Below, in pieces: positions 41,788-50,886 of a DNA stretch of 64,000 bases; the stretch's first letter is position 1, and each line of letters begins with the position of its first letter. The stretch is from a virus, in the IMG/VR virus record IMGVR_UViG_3300042261_001309, positions 62,001 through 126,000 of that record, one strand, 5' to 3'. The position numbers were made by a program, and so were the translations under genes. The notes beneath the pieces were generated by a model, which had not been told where the DNA came from, did not search any database, and saw only the letters and a program-made list of their open reading frames with translations.

Positions 41788-44700
41788 TAGATGAGCAAGG
41801 TTACATTCACGTTATTGAGCGGAGTTGGAACTTCCAACTGAATTTCCGCATCAATACGATCTTTGAATGTTGCATGTTGTCCAATGGAGTTGATCTTATA
41901 AGAAATCAACTGATGGCCGGCTGACTGTGTAAATGTATTCGTAGCCCTAAACGTTAGCTCTGATTCAATTACAGCGGTAATCAGTGCTATGTTTGCGGGA
42001 TTAATATTATATTTACCAATATACGGCTCTAGCTTACGTTGTAATCCGTAAGAAATGCTATCCACGTTAGTGGTGATTGAATCTTCCCGATGATATACGC
42101 CGCCAGCATAATTTGAAGTAAGCTGATGCCGAACATAAGGCGTTTGGTTCATGAAGTCCTGGGCAATAATCCAGCAACCTGTTTCAGCGATAGCGTCAAG
42201 CTGCGCAGTAGAGAATACCTCGTAAGTATCGCTTACGCCGCCAGCCGCATCAATACCAGCAATGCTGTAGTTTGTAAGAGGCTGATGTGGTACTACGCTA
42301 GAACGTAACCCTGCGCAAGCTGCTGCAAGATAATAGCTGGGCAATGTGTCACCTAGATACTTAAACGTATTAGGGAACACGAAGCGCACTCGCCGATCGT
42401 CATAAGCTTGAACCAACGAAACAAACGCATCGGTTTTTTCATCGGCCGTCATCGTGCGAATAATCTTAATCTTAGTCGCCGTAGAAACTGCAGCGTCTAA
42501 TGGAGTAACCAAGCAGGTGGTATTTGTCAGTGTACTAGTAACTGCTACTTCCTGCCAAACCAACGTGCCCTGTACATTATAACTGAAGTCGTATTGTACA
42601 ATATCACCTTCACGCAAACCGACCAAAGGCTTCTGATTAGAACCAGCTGAAATAGTGAGCAATTCAACAAAGCCAGTAGATGGATTTGCAGTGATGGTGG
42701 CAGTATAATCTACTACGGCGCCATTAGAAGTATAAGTATCCAAGAACGTAGAAGTAGTCTGCAAAGTAGGGGCTAGCCAAGCTACGCGCCAACGAGCCTT
42801 TGATTTTTGGCTAAGATCGTCTACATGATTAGCAATCAACTCTCCAATTGTCATATCACCACTAAGCGGAACAATACCATAAACCTTATTGGACTTAGTA
42901 GCGAACGAGAGAGCCAGATTATAACCAGCTACGTCATCGGAAGCCAAACCAACATAATACACCGGTACTGATTCACCAGCGTTTAGTTTAGCATGATATA
43001 CACCTTGAGCTAACGGATTATCAGGTACGATAGGACCAAGGTCGGCTTCAATTGTAGTGATGTCTGTAATACTGCCAATTTCCGCCGTATGATCCTTAAT
43101 TAAGGCACGATATTGAACATATACGTTAGCAGCAGGTGTAAACGTACCATTCAAATCCCCATTTGCTGCCGCAGCGTAATTCTTGTTAACTGGCAACTTG
43201 GCAAGCTCAGTTGAATTCTTTTCAAGCAGCGGATCTGTTACGTAAATAGGTGAATCAATATAGCTACTGTTAATCTCGATTCCAGAGCCATCAGCCGCTT
43301 GTGTCCAATTTGGAATTGTATTAGCAAAATCCTGGAACTGCGGAATTTCAACAGAATCTTTGGTTAAATACATTGCGACCGTAACCGGTTGAGCCGGATT
43401 AAATACAGTGTCAACTGTACCCCACAAATTAGTGTCTACCTCTACAATATTGTATTCGCTGATTCCGCCTGCAACTAATGAAATAGACCAGCTATCGCCC
43501 AATGCTAAGCCAGTGCTTCCAGCAGTGGTAGCAAATTTAGCGGTTAATCCTTTAGTTCCTACCGCAAAAGACGTGTTATATGGTACCAAAACTTGAGTAG
43601 CGTTACCGTCTCCTTTATTCGATGAAATGCGAACACGTGCGCAAGTTGTTTCGTCACCAGAACCAGTATAAAACAAGCCGCCGCGAGTCACTGTGATAGT
43701 ATATACGATGTCGATATCGCACGTAACATCTGCCAATGCCGATACAAGCGTAGGCCAGTTTGTAAAATACGCAAAAGACGGTAAAGAAGTAACCGCAGAA
43801 AAACAACGGAAGTTCGTAAGTAACGCACCCGAAGTTGCAGCGCTTGCGGAGGCGGAAAAGTATGGTGCGCTTTGCGTGCTGGCGGGTACATTAAAAGAAG
43901 TCGTATAAGCTGGATCAAAAACAATATTTGTAACAACGTTGCCAGCTAACGTAACCGAGCCTTGTGCCCTAACAAGTCCTTTATATAGCCGGATATCACC
44001 TGAACCTGCACTATTGATTGTCACGGCTAGCGCGTCTGCGGTAGGACTGTTTTTTAATTTTACTGTCGTAGCAGTTGGAACAGAGTGTACCCAATACGCA
44101 CACCAAGATGCCAACGTAGTGCCAACATTGGTTATTGAATCCGAATTTGGCATTGTTCCACCGTTTACATCAAAATAAACGAGATCATCTACTTCGAGCG
44201 AATGCGCCGTATTAAATACCAATGTTTCACTATCTGAATCAAAAGTAAAACCGGCTCCAACAGCACCACGAGTACTGTATACCCCGTTATTAGAAGCTAA
44301 AACAAGCGTATAGGCTTCATCCGTGGCTACGGTTAAAGCTGAGCCAATACCTGTAACCCTTACACCGGTTTGCCAAGTAGATGTGCCAATACTGAATGTG
44401 GTATTTGCCTTACTATAAAAGTCAGTAAATAATGTATTGGTATCGTGATTAACTCCGTACGTTGGGGCGGCATAAGACGGCAATAAATTCGTAATCGTAG
44501 TCTGCAAAGTGCCAAGTCCGCCGCTACCACCACGAGTACCGGTAATCTCAACAATATCCCCTACTTTAACTCCGCGATCACCTAAGAACGAAGAGCAGCT
44601 GGTAGAACCGAAAGTTTTTAAATTAATTGTGTTAGCTGAAACTGCCTTAATCCGGTTTGGATAATGCACTGAGCCGCCAGCAACAGTGTGGACAGCTTCA

Positions 44701-45062
44701 AAGTCATTGTAGTTTCCTGGAGTACCGCTACCTAAGTCATCGTTAGGAAAATACCGAGCTTTGGCGTTGGCAAAGAATACCTTAGTATAGCTTTGGTCAA
44801 CTACACTGTCAGCAGGCTGATTTGGCCAAGCGTAGGTAACAGCCGCAGATGGAACATACTGATTACCTAAGGTGCTTGTATCTGGAATAACCGGGTCATT
44901 AGGATTGACCACAGAGGTGTAAGCTTTTTCATCCGCTGTGCCGTAACGAAACAACTTATACTGTGGCCCAATCACCAACGCTGCCAGCGGGTTATCCGCG
45001 AAAGTTGGAATGGATTGAAACTGCTGGTCAATCTCGACCCGAGGAATTGTGTAAGTGGACAT
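41787..45062 (-). CDS. Tail sheath protein with large inserted domains
   Basis: 1091 residues. The N-terminus (TIPRVEIDQQFQSIPTFADN) and C-terminus (about 880-1091: AYDDRRVRFVFPN, YYLAAACAGLRSSVVPHQPLTNY, LDAIAETGCWIIAQD, FRATNTFTQSAGHQLISYKI) match contractile sheath proteins, with the conserved core at the C-terminal end. About 600 residues between hold extra domains. One is the dispersed beta module (LVFNTAHSLEVDDLVYFDVNG ... CAYWVHSV...TVKLKN). Another, YTITVTRGGLFYTGSGDETT to GTKGLTAKFATT, is shared with the 59481-60806 protein. Typical sheaths are about 400-700 residues, so this one is unusually long, probably with surface decorations. Confidence 0.85.
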   Translation of the reverse strand: MSTYTIPRVEIDQQFQSIPTFADNPLAALVIGPQYKLFRYGTADEKAYTSVVNPNDPVIPDTSTLGNQYVPSAAVTYAWPNQPADSVVDQSYTKVFFANAKARYFPNDDLGSGTPGNYNDFEAVHTVAGGSVHYPNRIKAVSANTINLKTFGSTSCSSFLGDRGVKVGDIVEITGTRGGSGGLGTLQTTITNLLPSYAAPTYGVNHDTNTLFTDFYSKANTTFSIGTSTWQTGVRVTGIGSALTVATDEAYTLVLASNNGVYSTRGAVGAGFTFDSDSETLVFNTAHSLEVDDLVYFDVNGGTMPNSDSITNVGTTLASWCAYWVHSVPTATTVKLKNSPTADALAVTINSAGSGDIRLYKGLVRAQGSVTLAGNVVTNIVFDPAYTTSFNVPASTQSAPYFSASASAATSGALLTNFRCFSAVTSLPSFAYFTNWPTLVSALADVTCDIDIVYTITVTRGGLFYTGSGDETTCARVRISSNKGDGNATQVLVPYNTSFAVGTKGLTAKFATTAGSTGLALGDSWSISLVAGGISEYNIVEVDTNLWGTVDTVFNPAQPVTVAMYLTKDSVEIPQFQDFANTIPNWTQAADGSGIEINSSYIDSPIYVTDPLLEKNSTELAKLPVNKNYAAAANGDLNGTFTPAANVYVQYRALIKDHTAEIGSITDITTIEADLGPIVPDNPLAQGVYHAKLNAGESVPVYYVGLASDDVAGYNLALSFATKSNKVYGIVPLSGDMTIGELIANHVDDLSQKSKARWRVAWLAPTLQTTSTFLDTYTSNGAVVDYTATITANPSTGFVELLTISAGSNQKPLVGLREGDIVQYDFSYNVQGTLVWQEVAVTSTLTNTTCLVTPLDAAVSTATKIKIIRTMTADEKTDAFVSLVQAYDDRRVRFVFPNTFKYLGDTLPSYYLAAACAGLRSSVVPHQPLTNYSIAGIDAAGGVSDTYEVFSTAQLDAIAETGCWIIAQDFMNQTPYVRHQLTSNYAGGVYHREDSITTNVDSISYGLQRKLEPYIGKYNINPANIALITAVIESELTFRATNTFTQSAGHQLISYKINSIGQHATFKDRIDAEIQLEVPTPLNNVNVTLLI

Positions 45063-45133
45063 AGTCGTTTAAAATTCTTTTCCTATCGATTATTCTTAAT
45101 TCAGTTTAACTTTTTTTTAAATCGCACACAAGT

Positions 45134-45814
45134 CTATTGCGCGGTAAATTGCAATCCGGTTAATTTATCAAAAATATCCCGACTGACTGTTTTTAGTTTT
45201 AAGTCATCCCGTTTGATAATCCAGCCTTCATCGAAAGCTATTTCAACAACCAGAGTAATCTTAAAATTATCTTTTTGCTCCGTCATTACTTCAGGCTTGG
45301 ACACGGTAACTAATCTGAATCTACGTAGCCCAAAGTCATTTAATATTTCCTGCTGAAAATACAGCAACGGCTGTTTAACATATTCAGCCAACAACTCAGT
45401 AAGCATTACCGGATGGCCTACTACGGTTATTTTAACAGGAACAACGTTAATAGTAATGCGCGATGACTCAGAATCAATATAATTACCGGGGCCTAAGCGT
45501 TGGCCAAAAGTAGGATGGGCAATTCTTAAATCGTCACGACCAATAAATATAGCTGGCCTTTTGGAGGCTGTAACAGCGGAGTAATTATACGAAATCTCCA
45601 AAAATATCTCAGACTTCAAAGGGTCCAAATCAAATTTATGCTGAATTGGAAAGCCAAGTGAAGCCGGTGTGTTAGCCAAGAAATAATTTCTAATAAGCTC
45701 AAATACAATATTCTGCGCTGTCCAAGCATTAAACGATATCTTAGGAATTTGAGTATCGTTAATCTCAGTTTCTATCTGCTGGGCAGTTTTATTATATACT
45801 AGAAAATCAGACAT
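45134..45814 (-). CDS. Putative tail terminator / neck protein
   Basis: 226 residues. A helical N-terminus (QNIVFELIRNYFLA) is followed by alternating strands: EIFLEISYNYS, RPAIFIGRDDLRI, RITINVVPVKITVVG, then a helix (LTELLAEYVKQPLLYFQQ) and FKITLVVEIAFDEGW. This strand-helix plan, and its place directly upstream of the sheath gene, resembles tail-completion or neck subunits. It overlaps the previous gene by 8 nt. Precise role is inferred. Confidence 0.55.
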   Translation of the reverse strand: MSDFLVYNKTAQQIETEINDTQIPKISFNAWTAQNIVFELIRNYFLANTPASLGFPIQHKFDLDPLKSEIFLEISYNYSAVTASKRPAIFIGRDDLRIAHPTFGQRLGPGNYIDSESSRITINVVPVKITVVGHPVMLTELLAEYVKQPLLYFQQEILNDFGLRRFRLVTVSKPEVMTEQKDNFKITLVVEIAFDEGWIIKRDDLKLKTVSRDIFDKLTGLQFTAQ

Positions 45815-46598
45815 CTGTTATCTTTATTTTATGGATTGGGTCAGAAGGTTGCAACAACGCAGCATTAAATTGCTGCACAATAATAATGTTGGAACCTAAA
45901 TACTGTACGTATTCAACGTTACCGTTCACTAAATAGCGATGGCCAAAGTGGGTAGCGATCACATCTTTAGCGGAAACAATTGGAAAACCCACCATACGCA
46001 TACTGACCTGCTCAATATCCGTAACACCTAAACCTTCAGGATTTAAATTAGTCTGACTTTGATTACCTTCCAGTGAATAAGTGATTTTAAGAGGACTATG
46101 GTAACCTCCAGCTATTTGATTGGCATAATTGGATTTATTATCTGTGAGTGGCATACCTGACACTGGATCCAAGTCATCCAAAGCCAGTTCACCATAATTC
46201 TTACGTTTTAACAACCAGCCGTAATTACCCGTATATTTCATACGTAGCAATTCCTTGCGGGTAATCTCAGCAGCAATTAAATATTGATGCCACCACTCAG
46301 CCTGAGCAAAATAATTAAGAGTTTCAGAATAATAAGTTTTACCATCACCGGTAACCAATTTAATTCGATATACGGTGGATACTACGTGGCTCTGCCGTTT
46401 CTTGGAATCGTCAATTACGTAGAAACTGTTACCTACTGACTTGGAGATAACCAGCTGAGAAAAGTCAGGAGTTTCAGATAACTCCATGGTGAAATTCAAC
46501 GGAGATATACCTCTAAACGTAGGGTCGAGCTGCCACTGTAAAACTATGGCAGTTTTGTTTACCGCATTAATATAAAAAGTTTGAAATGGATAAGCCAT
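45807..46598 (-). CDS. Putative neck/head-tail connecting protein
   Basis: 263 residues. An N-terminal fibronectin-III-like stretch (KTAIVLQWQLDPTFRGISPLNF, ELSETPDFSQLV, VSTVYRIKLVTGDGKTYYS) is followed by a region with ITRKELLRMKYTGNYGWLLKRKNYG and a C-terminal beta part. The layout 'R.e...l.~~y~G~~~~ylk~~~~G..C' is common in connector-associated proteins of large phages. Two nt from the 80-residue gene and 8 nt overlap with the tail-terminator-like gene. Confidence 0.55.
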   Translation of the reverse strand: MAYPFQTFYINAVNKTAIVLQWQLDPTFRGISPLNFTMELSETPDFSQLVISKSVGNSFYVIDDSKKRQSHVVSTVYRIKLVTGDGKTYYSETLNYFAQAEWWHQYLIAAEITRKELLRMKYTGNYGWLLKRKNYGELALDDLDPVSGMPLTDNKSNYANQIAGGYHSPLKITYSLEGNQSQTNLNPEGLGVTDIEQVSMRMVGFPIVSAKDVIATHFGHRYLVNGNVEYVQYLGSNIIIVQQFNAALLQPSDPIHKIKITDV

Positions 46599-46600
46599 GG

Positions 46601-46843
46601 TTATACCCGGTAAATAACATCGTCGTAAGTTAAACCTGCTGCTTTAAGATAATTGCGAATAACCGCACCAGCAGGTGAAGCATCCATCTTTTCGATTACA
46701 ACCCGCTTTACAGCATATCGATCTAGAGCATTGTATTTCTGGCCAGTATATACTTTACTGATCTCATTACGAAGCATAGGTAAGATAAATAGCCTAACCA
46801 TCACCTTAGCTACTCCAGTAGTAGTTATGCTTTCACCAGCCAT
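46601..46843 (-). CDS. Small helical neck-region protein
   Basis: 80 residues, largely helical and basic (KVMVRLFILPMLRNEISKVY, YAVKRVVIEKMDAS), with GLTYDDVIYRV at the end. Its ATG shares its A with the stop of the previous gene (TAATG). The family is not recognised. Neck or portal-adjacent assembly role inferred from location. Confidence 0.5.
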   Translation of the reverse strand: MAGESITTTGVAKVMVRLFILPMLRNEISKVYTGQKYNALDRYAVKRVVIEKMDASPAGAVIRNYLKAAGLTYDDVIYRV

Positions 46844-47286
46844 TAATATCCTGCCCTAAAGAAATATTCACTATGGTTATGTCCAAAGGCGCCATTAATA
46901 TTCTGCATAATTTTCAGCGTCTTAGCCAGTTCCTTAAACTCTTCCCAAAATCGATTACCTATTTCCATAAAGGCCTGCATTTGAGTGCTGCGATCATTTA
47001 CAGAAACGTTTGCTGCCGAATATGCTAGGCTGTTGCTTGCTTCACCTACGGCATGACCACGTAATAAATTGCCAGCGGTACCTAAAATACCTAAAGCTCG
47101 ATAAGGCCAGGTTTCAACGGTATATTGCGTTACCGGCGGCGGCAATAGATTAAAAAAATCGATAGTAAAAATAAAAGCGTTCTCAATATCCTTGTCACTC
47201 CACCTAACCCCACTAATCAAGGTGTTTGTGTCGGTGCGATCATTGATGAAATCTCTTACGTCTTGAACGGTAAAACAACTATTCAT
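46843..47286 (-). CDS. Putative head-tail connector protein
   Basis: 147 residues. The N-terminus VQDVRDFINDRTDTNTLI, then SDKDIENAFIFTIDFFN, recalls small connector proteins that begin with a short 'vr.~l~D~~~~n' helix and 'd.~i~~Al~~a~~~~N'. Middle: AGNLLRGHAVGEASNSLAYSAANVSVNDRST, then a helical end. Located next to the ligase on one side and the neck genes on the other. Connector function is inferred. Confidence 0.55.
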   Translation of the reverse strand: MNSCFTVQDVRDFINDRTDTNTLISGVRWSDKDIENAFIFTIDFFNLLPPPVTQYTVETWPYRALGILGTAGNLLRGHAVGEASNSLAYSAANVSVNDRSTQMQAFMEIGNRFWEEFKELAKTLKIMQNINGAFGHNHSEYFFRAGY

Positions 47287-47289
47287 TTT

Positions 47290-48687
47290 TTAATAATCCT
47301 GATGTAAACCTAACAACGTAGGTGCCCTAAATGCCTTCGTCTTATCAAATTGTCCTTGGGCTCTAATTCTAGCAATACGGCCTAAATAAGATTCAGGGTC
47401 TGAAAACATATCCTGCCTAAGCTGATCCGATAAACCTGAGCCAACTCTTCCTACTTCTGCACCGTTAGGCTCAAGTGAGTAAGTAAAACCTCCTACACCG
47501 CGCCGATGATACTTTGAATCTTTAGCAGCTGGGAAAATATCTTTTACGTAAACGTCATGCTCATCGGTGAGCTTTAACTTGGTGGGCTTTTTATCTTCGT
47601 GGTGAATTACAACGCCTTCAGTGGTTAGTGGATGACGCCCACTCTGTATTCGCCGCAGCAGTTGTCGTGCATCCTCTTTTTTAGCTTCTTCTGGCAATTG
47701 GAACTTATCCTTTGGCAATAGGCTAAAAATAGTTTCAAGTACCTTTTTACGTTCTGCATAGGGCTGATCTTGCGTTTTACCTTTGTGCTTGGCGATGTCG
47801 AAAAGCATCGTCTTCAATTCTACGTTTTGCTTCTTCTGCCTATCTAAACTGTTAGCAATGGTTGAATTTAATATACCTCCAAGCTCTTGCACTGGAATAG
47901 CTTTACCATTTCTCGTTCCAAATAGCTCACCTAGCAATACTGAGTCTTTATGCTCATTTAATTCGGGCATTTCCGGCCGACCTCCAAAAAATCTTTCCGT
48001 ATGTACAATAGGATTACCTGTTTCCTTTGACGTGCGGTGACTGAGTATTTCTGGCTTCTTGTTAGCTCTAAGCAATAGCTGAACTAGAGCACCATCCAGC
48101 TTAGGCTGTACTACGTCAGTGTCCTTTAAATTCTTAATCGCTGCGTCGATCTTTTCCGGTGGAATAGACGTGTAATGCTCCTTCTTAACTCCCGTAGCTG
48201 AAATACTATGTGGCCTTATTAGCATCCACCGATCGTTGTTCTTGATTAGCGCATAACGATTCTCAGGTTTATTATCGGCCGTAGTAAAATGAATTGCGTC
48301 AGGAGTTACTTTGGTTAATAACAGCTTACCTTTAGAATGCGTCTTAACTGTGCCTGCGCCATATACTCCTGGCGGCCCTATTTCACCTTCGAAATCCTTA
48401 TACTTGTAACTGTGTGTGCTCTGGGGTGCTAATTCTGCTATACCGCCAGGCTCCAAGTTCTCCAACACATCTCTACGAGTTGCAAACGAATGTAGGCCTA
48501 AACCTTTTTTGCCCGCCCTTAAATCGAAATGCTTACCAGCTCTATGCGCATCGTGCTGCTGAATAACGTAATCAATTAATTCACCCGCCGATAATCCTTT
48601 ATTCGGTGGATGCATTATTTTGCGGCTAGGAATACCTTTAGCCTCTTCCTTGGCAGACTTCAAAAGTTGTTCAAACAGCGTGGTCAC
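47290..48687 (-). CDS. LigD-type phosphoesterase fused to ATP-dependent DNA ligase
   Basis: 465 residues. Residues about 38-158 match the LigD 3'-phosphoesterase domain: QQHDAHRAGKHFDLR (H45, H53, D55, R57), HSYKYKDFEG (H92, Y96), IGPPGVYGAGTV, and WMLIRP at its end. Residues 190 onward are an ATP-dependent ligase: motif I QPKLDG (K196 the adenylated lysine), LLGELFG (motif III), TEGVVIH (motif IV), TKLKL (motif V), then an OB-type end (GRVGSGLSDQLRQDMF). Order PE-ligase without a polymerase domain resembles bacterial LigD truncated at its C-terminus. It would heal 3' ends and seal breaks. Sits between terminator 48733-48770 and neck genes, an odd place for a repair gene. Confidence 0.88.
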   Translation of the reverse strand: MTTLFEQLLKSAKEEAKGIPSRKIMHPPNKGLSAGELIDYVIQQHDAHRAGKHFDLRAGKKGLGLHSFATRRDVLENLEPGGIAELAPQSTHSYKYKDFEGEIGPPGVYGAGTVKTHSKGKLLLTKVTPDAIHFTTADNKPENRYALIKNNDRWMLIRPHSISATGVKKEHYTSIPPEKIDAAIKNLKDTDVVQPKLDGALVQLLLRANKKPEILSHRTSKETGNPIVHTERFFGGRPEMPELNEHKDSVLLGELFGTRNGKAIPVQELGGILNSTIANSLDRQKKQNVELKTMLFDIAKHKGKTQDQPYAERKKVLETIFSLLPKDKFQLPEEAKKEDARQLLRRIQSGRHPLTTEGVVIHHEDKKPTKLKLTDEHDVYVKDIFPAAKDSKYHRRGVGGFTYSLEPNGAEVGRVGSGLSDQLRQDMFSDPESYLGRIARIRAQGQFDKTKAFRAPTLLGLHQDY

Positions 48688-48732
48688 TTATTAATTAGTT
48701 TAGCCTAAATTGGTGTTGAAGTGAAATAAAAA

Positions 48733-48770
48733 GGGAGCCAGAAGAACAACAACCAAAACTTCTGGCTCCC
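48733..48770 (-). terminator. Strong terminator between methyltransferase and ligase genes
   Basis: GGGAGCCAGAAG (48733-48744) pairs perfectly with CTTCTGGCTCCC (48759-48770), a 12-bp stem. On the minus strand it is followed by TTTTTATTT. It closes the methyltransferase operon. Confidence 0.9.
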
Positions 48771-48797
48771 CGGGACCCACCAACCAAACCTACTCCG

Positions 48798-49934
48798 CTA
48801 CTGCGATGAAAAAACCGTAATCCGATCGTTGAACTTTACGTTCTCTCCGCTTTGCTTTTTGGACGACAAGTGTGACTTGCTGGTCTTGGTAAAATATTCT
48901 TTTTCAATGCGCAATCCGCTGTCCAAGCAGATCTGTGTCATGTCAGCTAACAAATTATATTTCTTGTAGCTGTCATTCATCACTAATATAAATCTACCGC
49001 CTGGAATCAATTTAGTCAAACAGTTCGCAACAGTTGGGCGCCAATATTTTTCCAACCAAGTAGAATACTCAGGAAATTGTGCGTAACATTGACCTGCGTC
49101 GTCGGCGTAGCATTCCAGATTAAAATAAGGTGGGCTGGACATCCACACGTCCACCTGTGGAATGCGTTCGTATGATTTTACATCTTCGCTACCGCCTTTG
49201 ATGGTTAATCCTTCAGCTTCGTATAGGTTTAACATGTCCTGGCATTCAGGGGCAGTTAGAGGATCGATGCCGTAGTATTGAAAACCTAGTGAAGCAGCGC
49301 CTAACAAGCGAGCACCCCAGCCGGCAGAGAAATCACCAACTGTGCCACCTTTGGGACAATAGGTGGAGTATAAAAATTGAGCTAGGGGTATTTTAAATTG
49401 GCTGATGGATTTACTTAGACCAGAGCTACGGATACCTTGAATTAGCATATCGTTGGTCAGGCCAAACGCATACGGCCGTTCAGCTCCATCCTCGGACGAA
49501 GTGCACCAACCTAATCTATTCTTCAACACTTTACGCAACAATTCGTCGTTGTTGAACACTTCCAGCACTGACCTACCGTTCTCAGTTTTACTTCCGTAGA
49601 ATTTAGCACCGTGAAAGTGCTTAACTATGTCCAAACCAATTGAACCTGAATTTTGCAATACGTTGTCATCACCTACTGTGCATGGAATATATTCTTTAAG
49701 TTTAGAATACGACTGCTGCAATTTAGTATCGCTAATCTTAGGATATGGAAAGCCGGCCAATCGAAAGTGGTCGAATAAATAGTCTACCAGCTTTTCACGC
49801 TCAGCTTCATTTAGGCTCCAGATATACTCGGCACTCAACTTGTTGCCTTTATAAACCAGCAGCTCCTTAGGTTTAACATTTATCAACCAAGGTGTAGCCG
49901 TAGTATTCTCCGCAGTGTAAGGTTTATTGTGCAT
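48798..49934 (-). CDS. DNA methyltransferase (SPPY amino-methyltransferase) with extended N-terminus
   Basis: 378 residues. The SAM-binding motif GDFSAGWGARLLG (200-212) is followed by GFQYYGIDP and the catalytic SSPPYFNLECY (266-276), the (S/D/N)PPY signature of N6-adenine/N4-cytosine amino-methyltransferases. A GGRFILVMND strand lies near residue 310. About 190 residues precede the SAM domain, including SIGLDIVKHFHGA and LTNDMLIQGIRSSGLS; these could be a target-recognition or partner-binding part. The start overlaps the GNAT-like gene by 11 nt, so the two proteins are coupled. Role in DNA modification against host restriction is inferred; target sequence unknown. Confidence 0.85.
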   Translation of the reverse strand: MHNKPYTAENTTATPWLINVKPKELLVYKGNKLSAEYIWSLNEAEREKLVDYLFDHFRLAGFPYPKISDTKLQQSYSKLKEYIPCTVGDDNVLQNSGSIGLDIVKHFHGAKFYGSKTENGRSVLEVFNNDELLRKVLKNRLGWCTSSEDGAERPYAFGLTNDMLIQGIRSSGLSKSISQFKIPLAQFLYSTYCPKGGTVGDFSAGWGARLLGAASLGFQYYGIDPLTAPECQDMLNLYEAEGLTIKGGSEDVKSYERIPQVDVWMSSPPYFNLECYADDAGQCYAQFPEYSTWLEKYWRPTVANCLTKLIPGGRFILVMNDSYKKYNLLADMTQICLDSGLRIEKEYFTKTSKSHLSSKKQSGENVKFNDRITVFSSQ

Positions 49935-50691
49935 CGGTGCCGTTCTTTATAAATTTGCAAAAGTATGTGTCTGCCATCGCGCCCACCGGAAATTTCTGCT
50001 TATAGGCGAGTAAGGAGCCTTTGCTGCTTCCCCAGTTGATGTTGAAGGCAGTTTTAAGTTCTCGGTTGATAAGCTCAAACATCTTAAAATCACAGTATAG
50101 ATTAAGGTTGCGCATATCTGTGCGTGCCTTGCGGATGATATAATTATACTCTCCATTTACGTTCTCCTTGGACACAACAGCGTATCCGATTAATTGTTCA
50201 CCTTGCCAATAGAACTGCGTCCACAGCTTATCCTGCTCACCTGCAAAGAACTGCTCGAAGAAGTTCATATCGTAACCTGAATGCAGTTGCCAACCGTATC
50301 TTTCCTTGCCTCTCAAGGTGTTCCACTCTTTGATAAACGCCAATATCTTAGGCAACTCAGCCGTATTAGTAATCGTCACCGATTTGTCGTAATGATTGCG
50401 CGTTTCACGTATTTCACGCCAGGCCTTACCAGGCAGCTTAAACCAATCCGGTGTAAATACACTCGTTATGTTCGTCGACTTATAAGCACCATGTAAGCTA
50501 TAACCGTCGATCTCAATATCTTTACTAGGCGCGTAGTTTAAATTAACCTTCTCAAATAAATTATAAATCTCGTTGTCCACTGGCTGAAAAAACACAGCCT
50601 CCTTACTGTTCTTAATGTAGCCCACCCAAGGCATAACCTTGTAGCGCTTGCTAACCATCCCCATAATCGCATGCTTCGTATTGTAACTCAT
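49924..50691 (-). CDS. GNAT-like acyltransferase partner of the methyltransferase
   Basis: 255 residues. The C-terminal two-thirds has a GNAT-type layout: a helical region (LPKILAFIKEWNTLRG), then strands TQFYWQGEQLIGYAVVSKEN and YNYIIRKARTD, then a helix ending NINWGSSKGSLLAYKQKF. The expected acyl-CoA loop (Q/RxxGxG/A) is not obvious, so activity is uncertain. Overlaps the methyltransferase start by 11 nt. In phage Mu, a GNAT-fold enzyme (Mom) modifies DNA bases, so a joint DNA hypermodification pair is possible; this is an analogy only. Confidence 0.5.
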   Translation of the reverse strand: MSYNTKHAIMGMVSKRYKVMPWVGYIKNSKEAVFFQPVDNEIYNLFEKVNLNYAPSKDIEIDGYSLHGAYKSTNITSVFTPDWFKLPGKAWREIRETRNHYDKSVTITNTAELPKILAFIKEWNTLRGKERYGWQLHSGYDMNFFEQFFAGEQDKLWTQFYWQGEQLIGYAVVSKENVNGEYNYIIRKARTDMRNLNLYCDFKMFELINRELKTAFNINWGSSKGSLLAYKQKFPVGAMADTYFCKFIKNGTDAQ

Positions 50692-50697
50692 GATTAT

Positions 50698-50847
50698 TTA
50701 TTGTTGAGCTGCTTGCTTCTCGATCTGCGCCTTCAACTTCAAAAGCGCCTTGCTCTCTTTACCGCTGGGCATTCCCTTGGCAAAATCAAATTCCAACTGC
50801 TCCGCCTCATGGCGTTTCGTCTTTTTCATGTTCTTATTATTTTTCAT
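50698..50847 (-). CDS. Small basic hypothetical protein
   Basis: 49 residues from ATG 50847 (a further ATG at 50829 gives 43; the open frame itself begins with TTG 50886, inside a promoter-like sequence, and is not a likely start). Very basic N-terminus (KNNKNMKKTKRHEAEQLEFDF), then a helical Lys/Gln-rich end. No fold is recognised. First gene of the GNAT/methyltransferase unit. Confidence 0.4.
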   Translation of the reverse strand: MKNNKNMKKTKRHEAEQLEFDFAKGMPSGKESKALLKLKAQIEKQAAQQ

Positions 50848-50857
50848 ACCGACATTG

Positions 50858-50886
50858 CAATATCGCACATAACTAAGGTTTGTCAA
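50858..50886 (-). promoter_or_regulatory. Sigma70-like promoter for the GNAT/methyltransferase unit
   Basis: A consensus -35 TTGACA (50886-50881, minus strand) is followed 16 nt later by GATATT (50864-50859), a 4/6 match to the -10 box. It overlaps the stop of the LAGLIDADG gene. Expected transcription start is close to the ATG at 50847. Confidence 0.5.

Noticed and set aside
43688-43936. Minus-strand and plus-strand frames within the sheath gene
   Set aside because: Both lie inside the 1091-codon sheath frame and look like low-complexity shadows.
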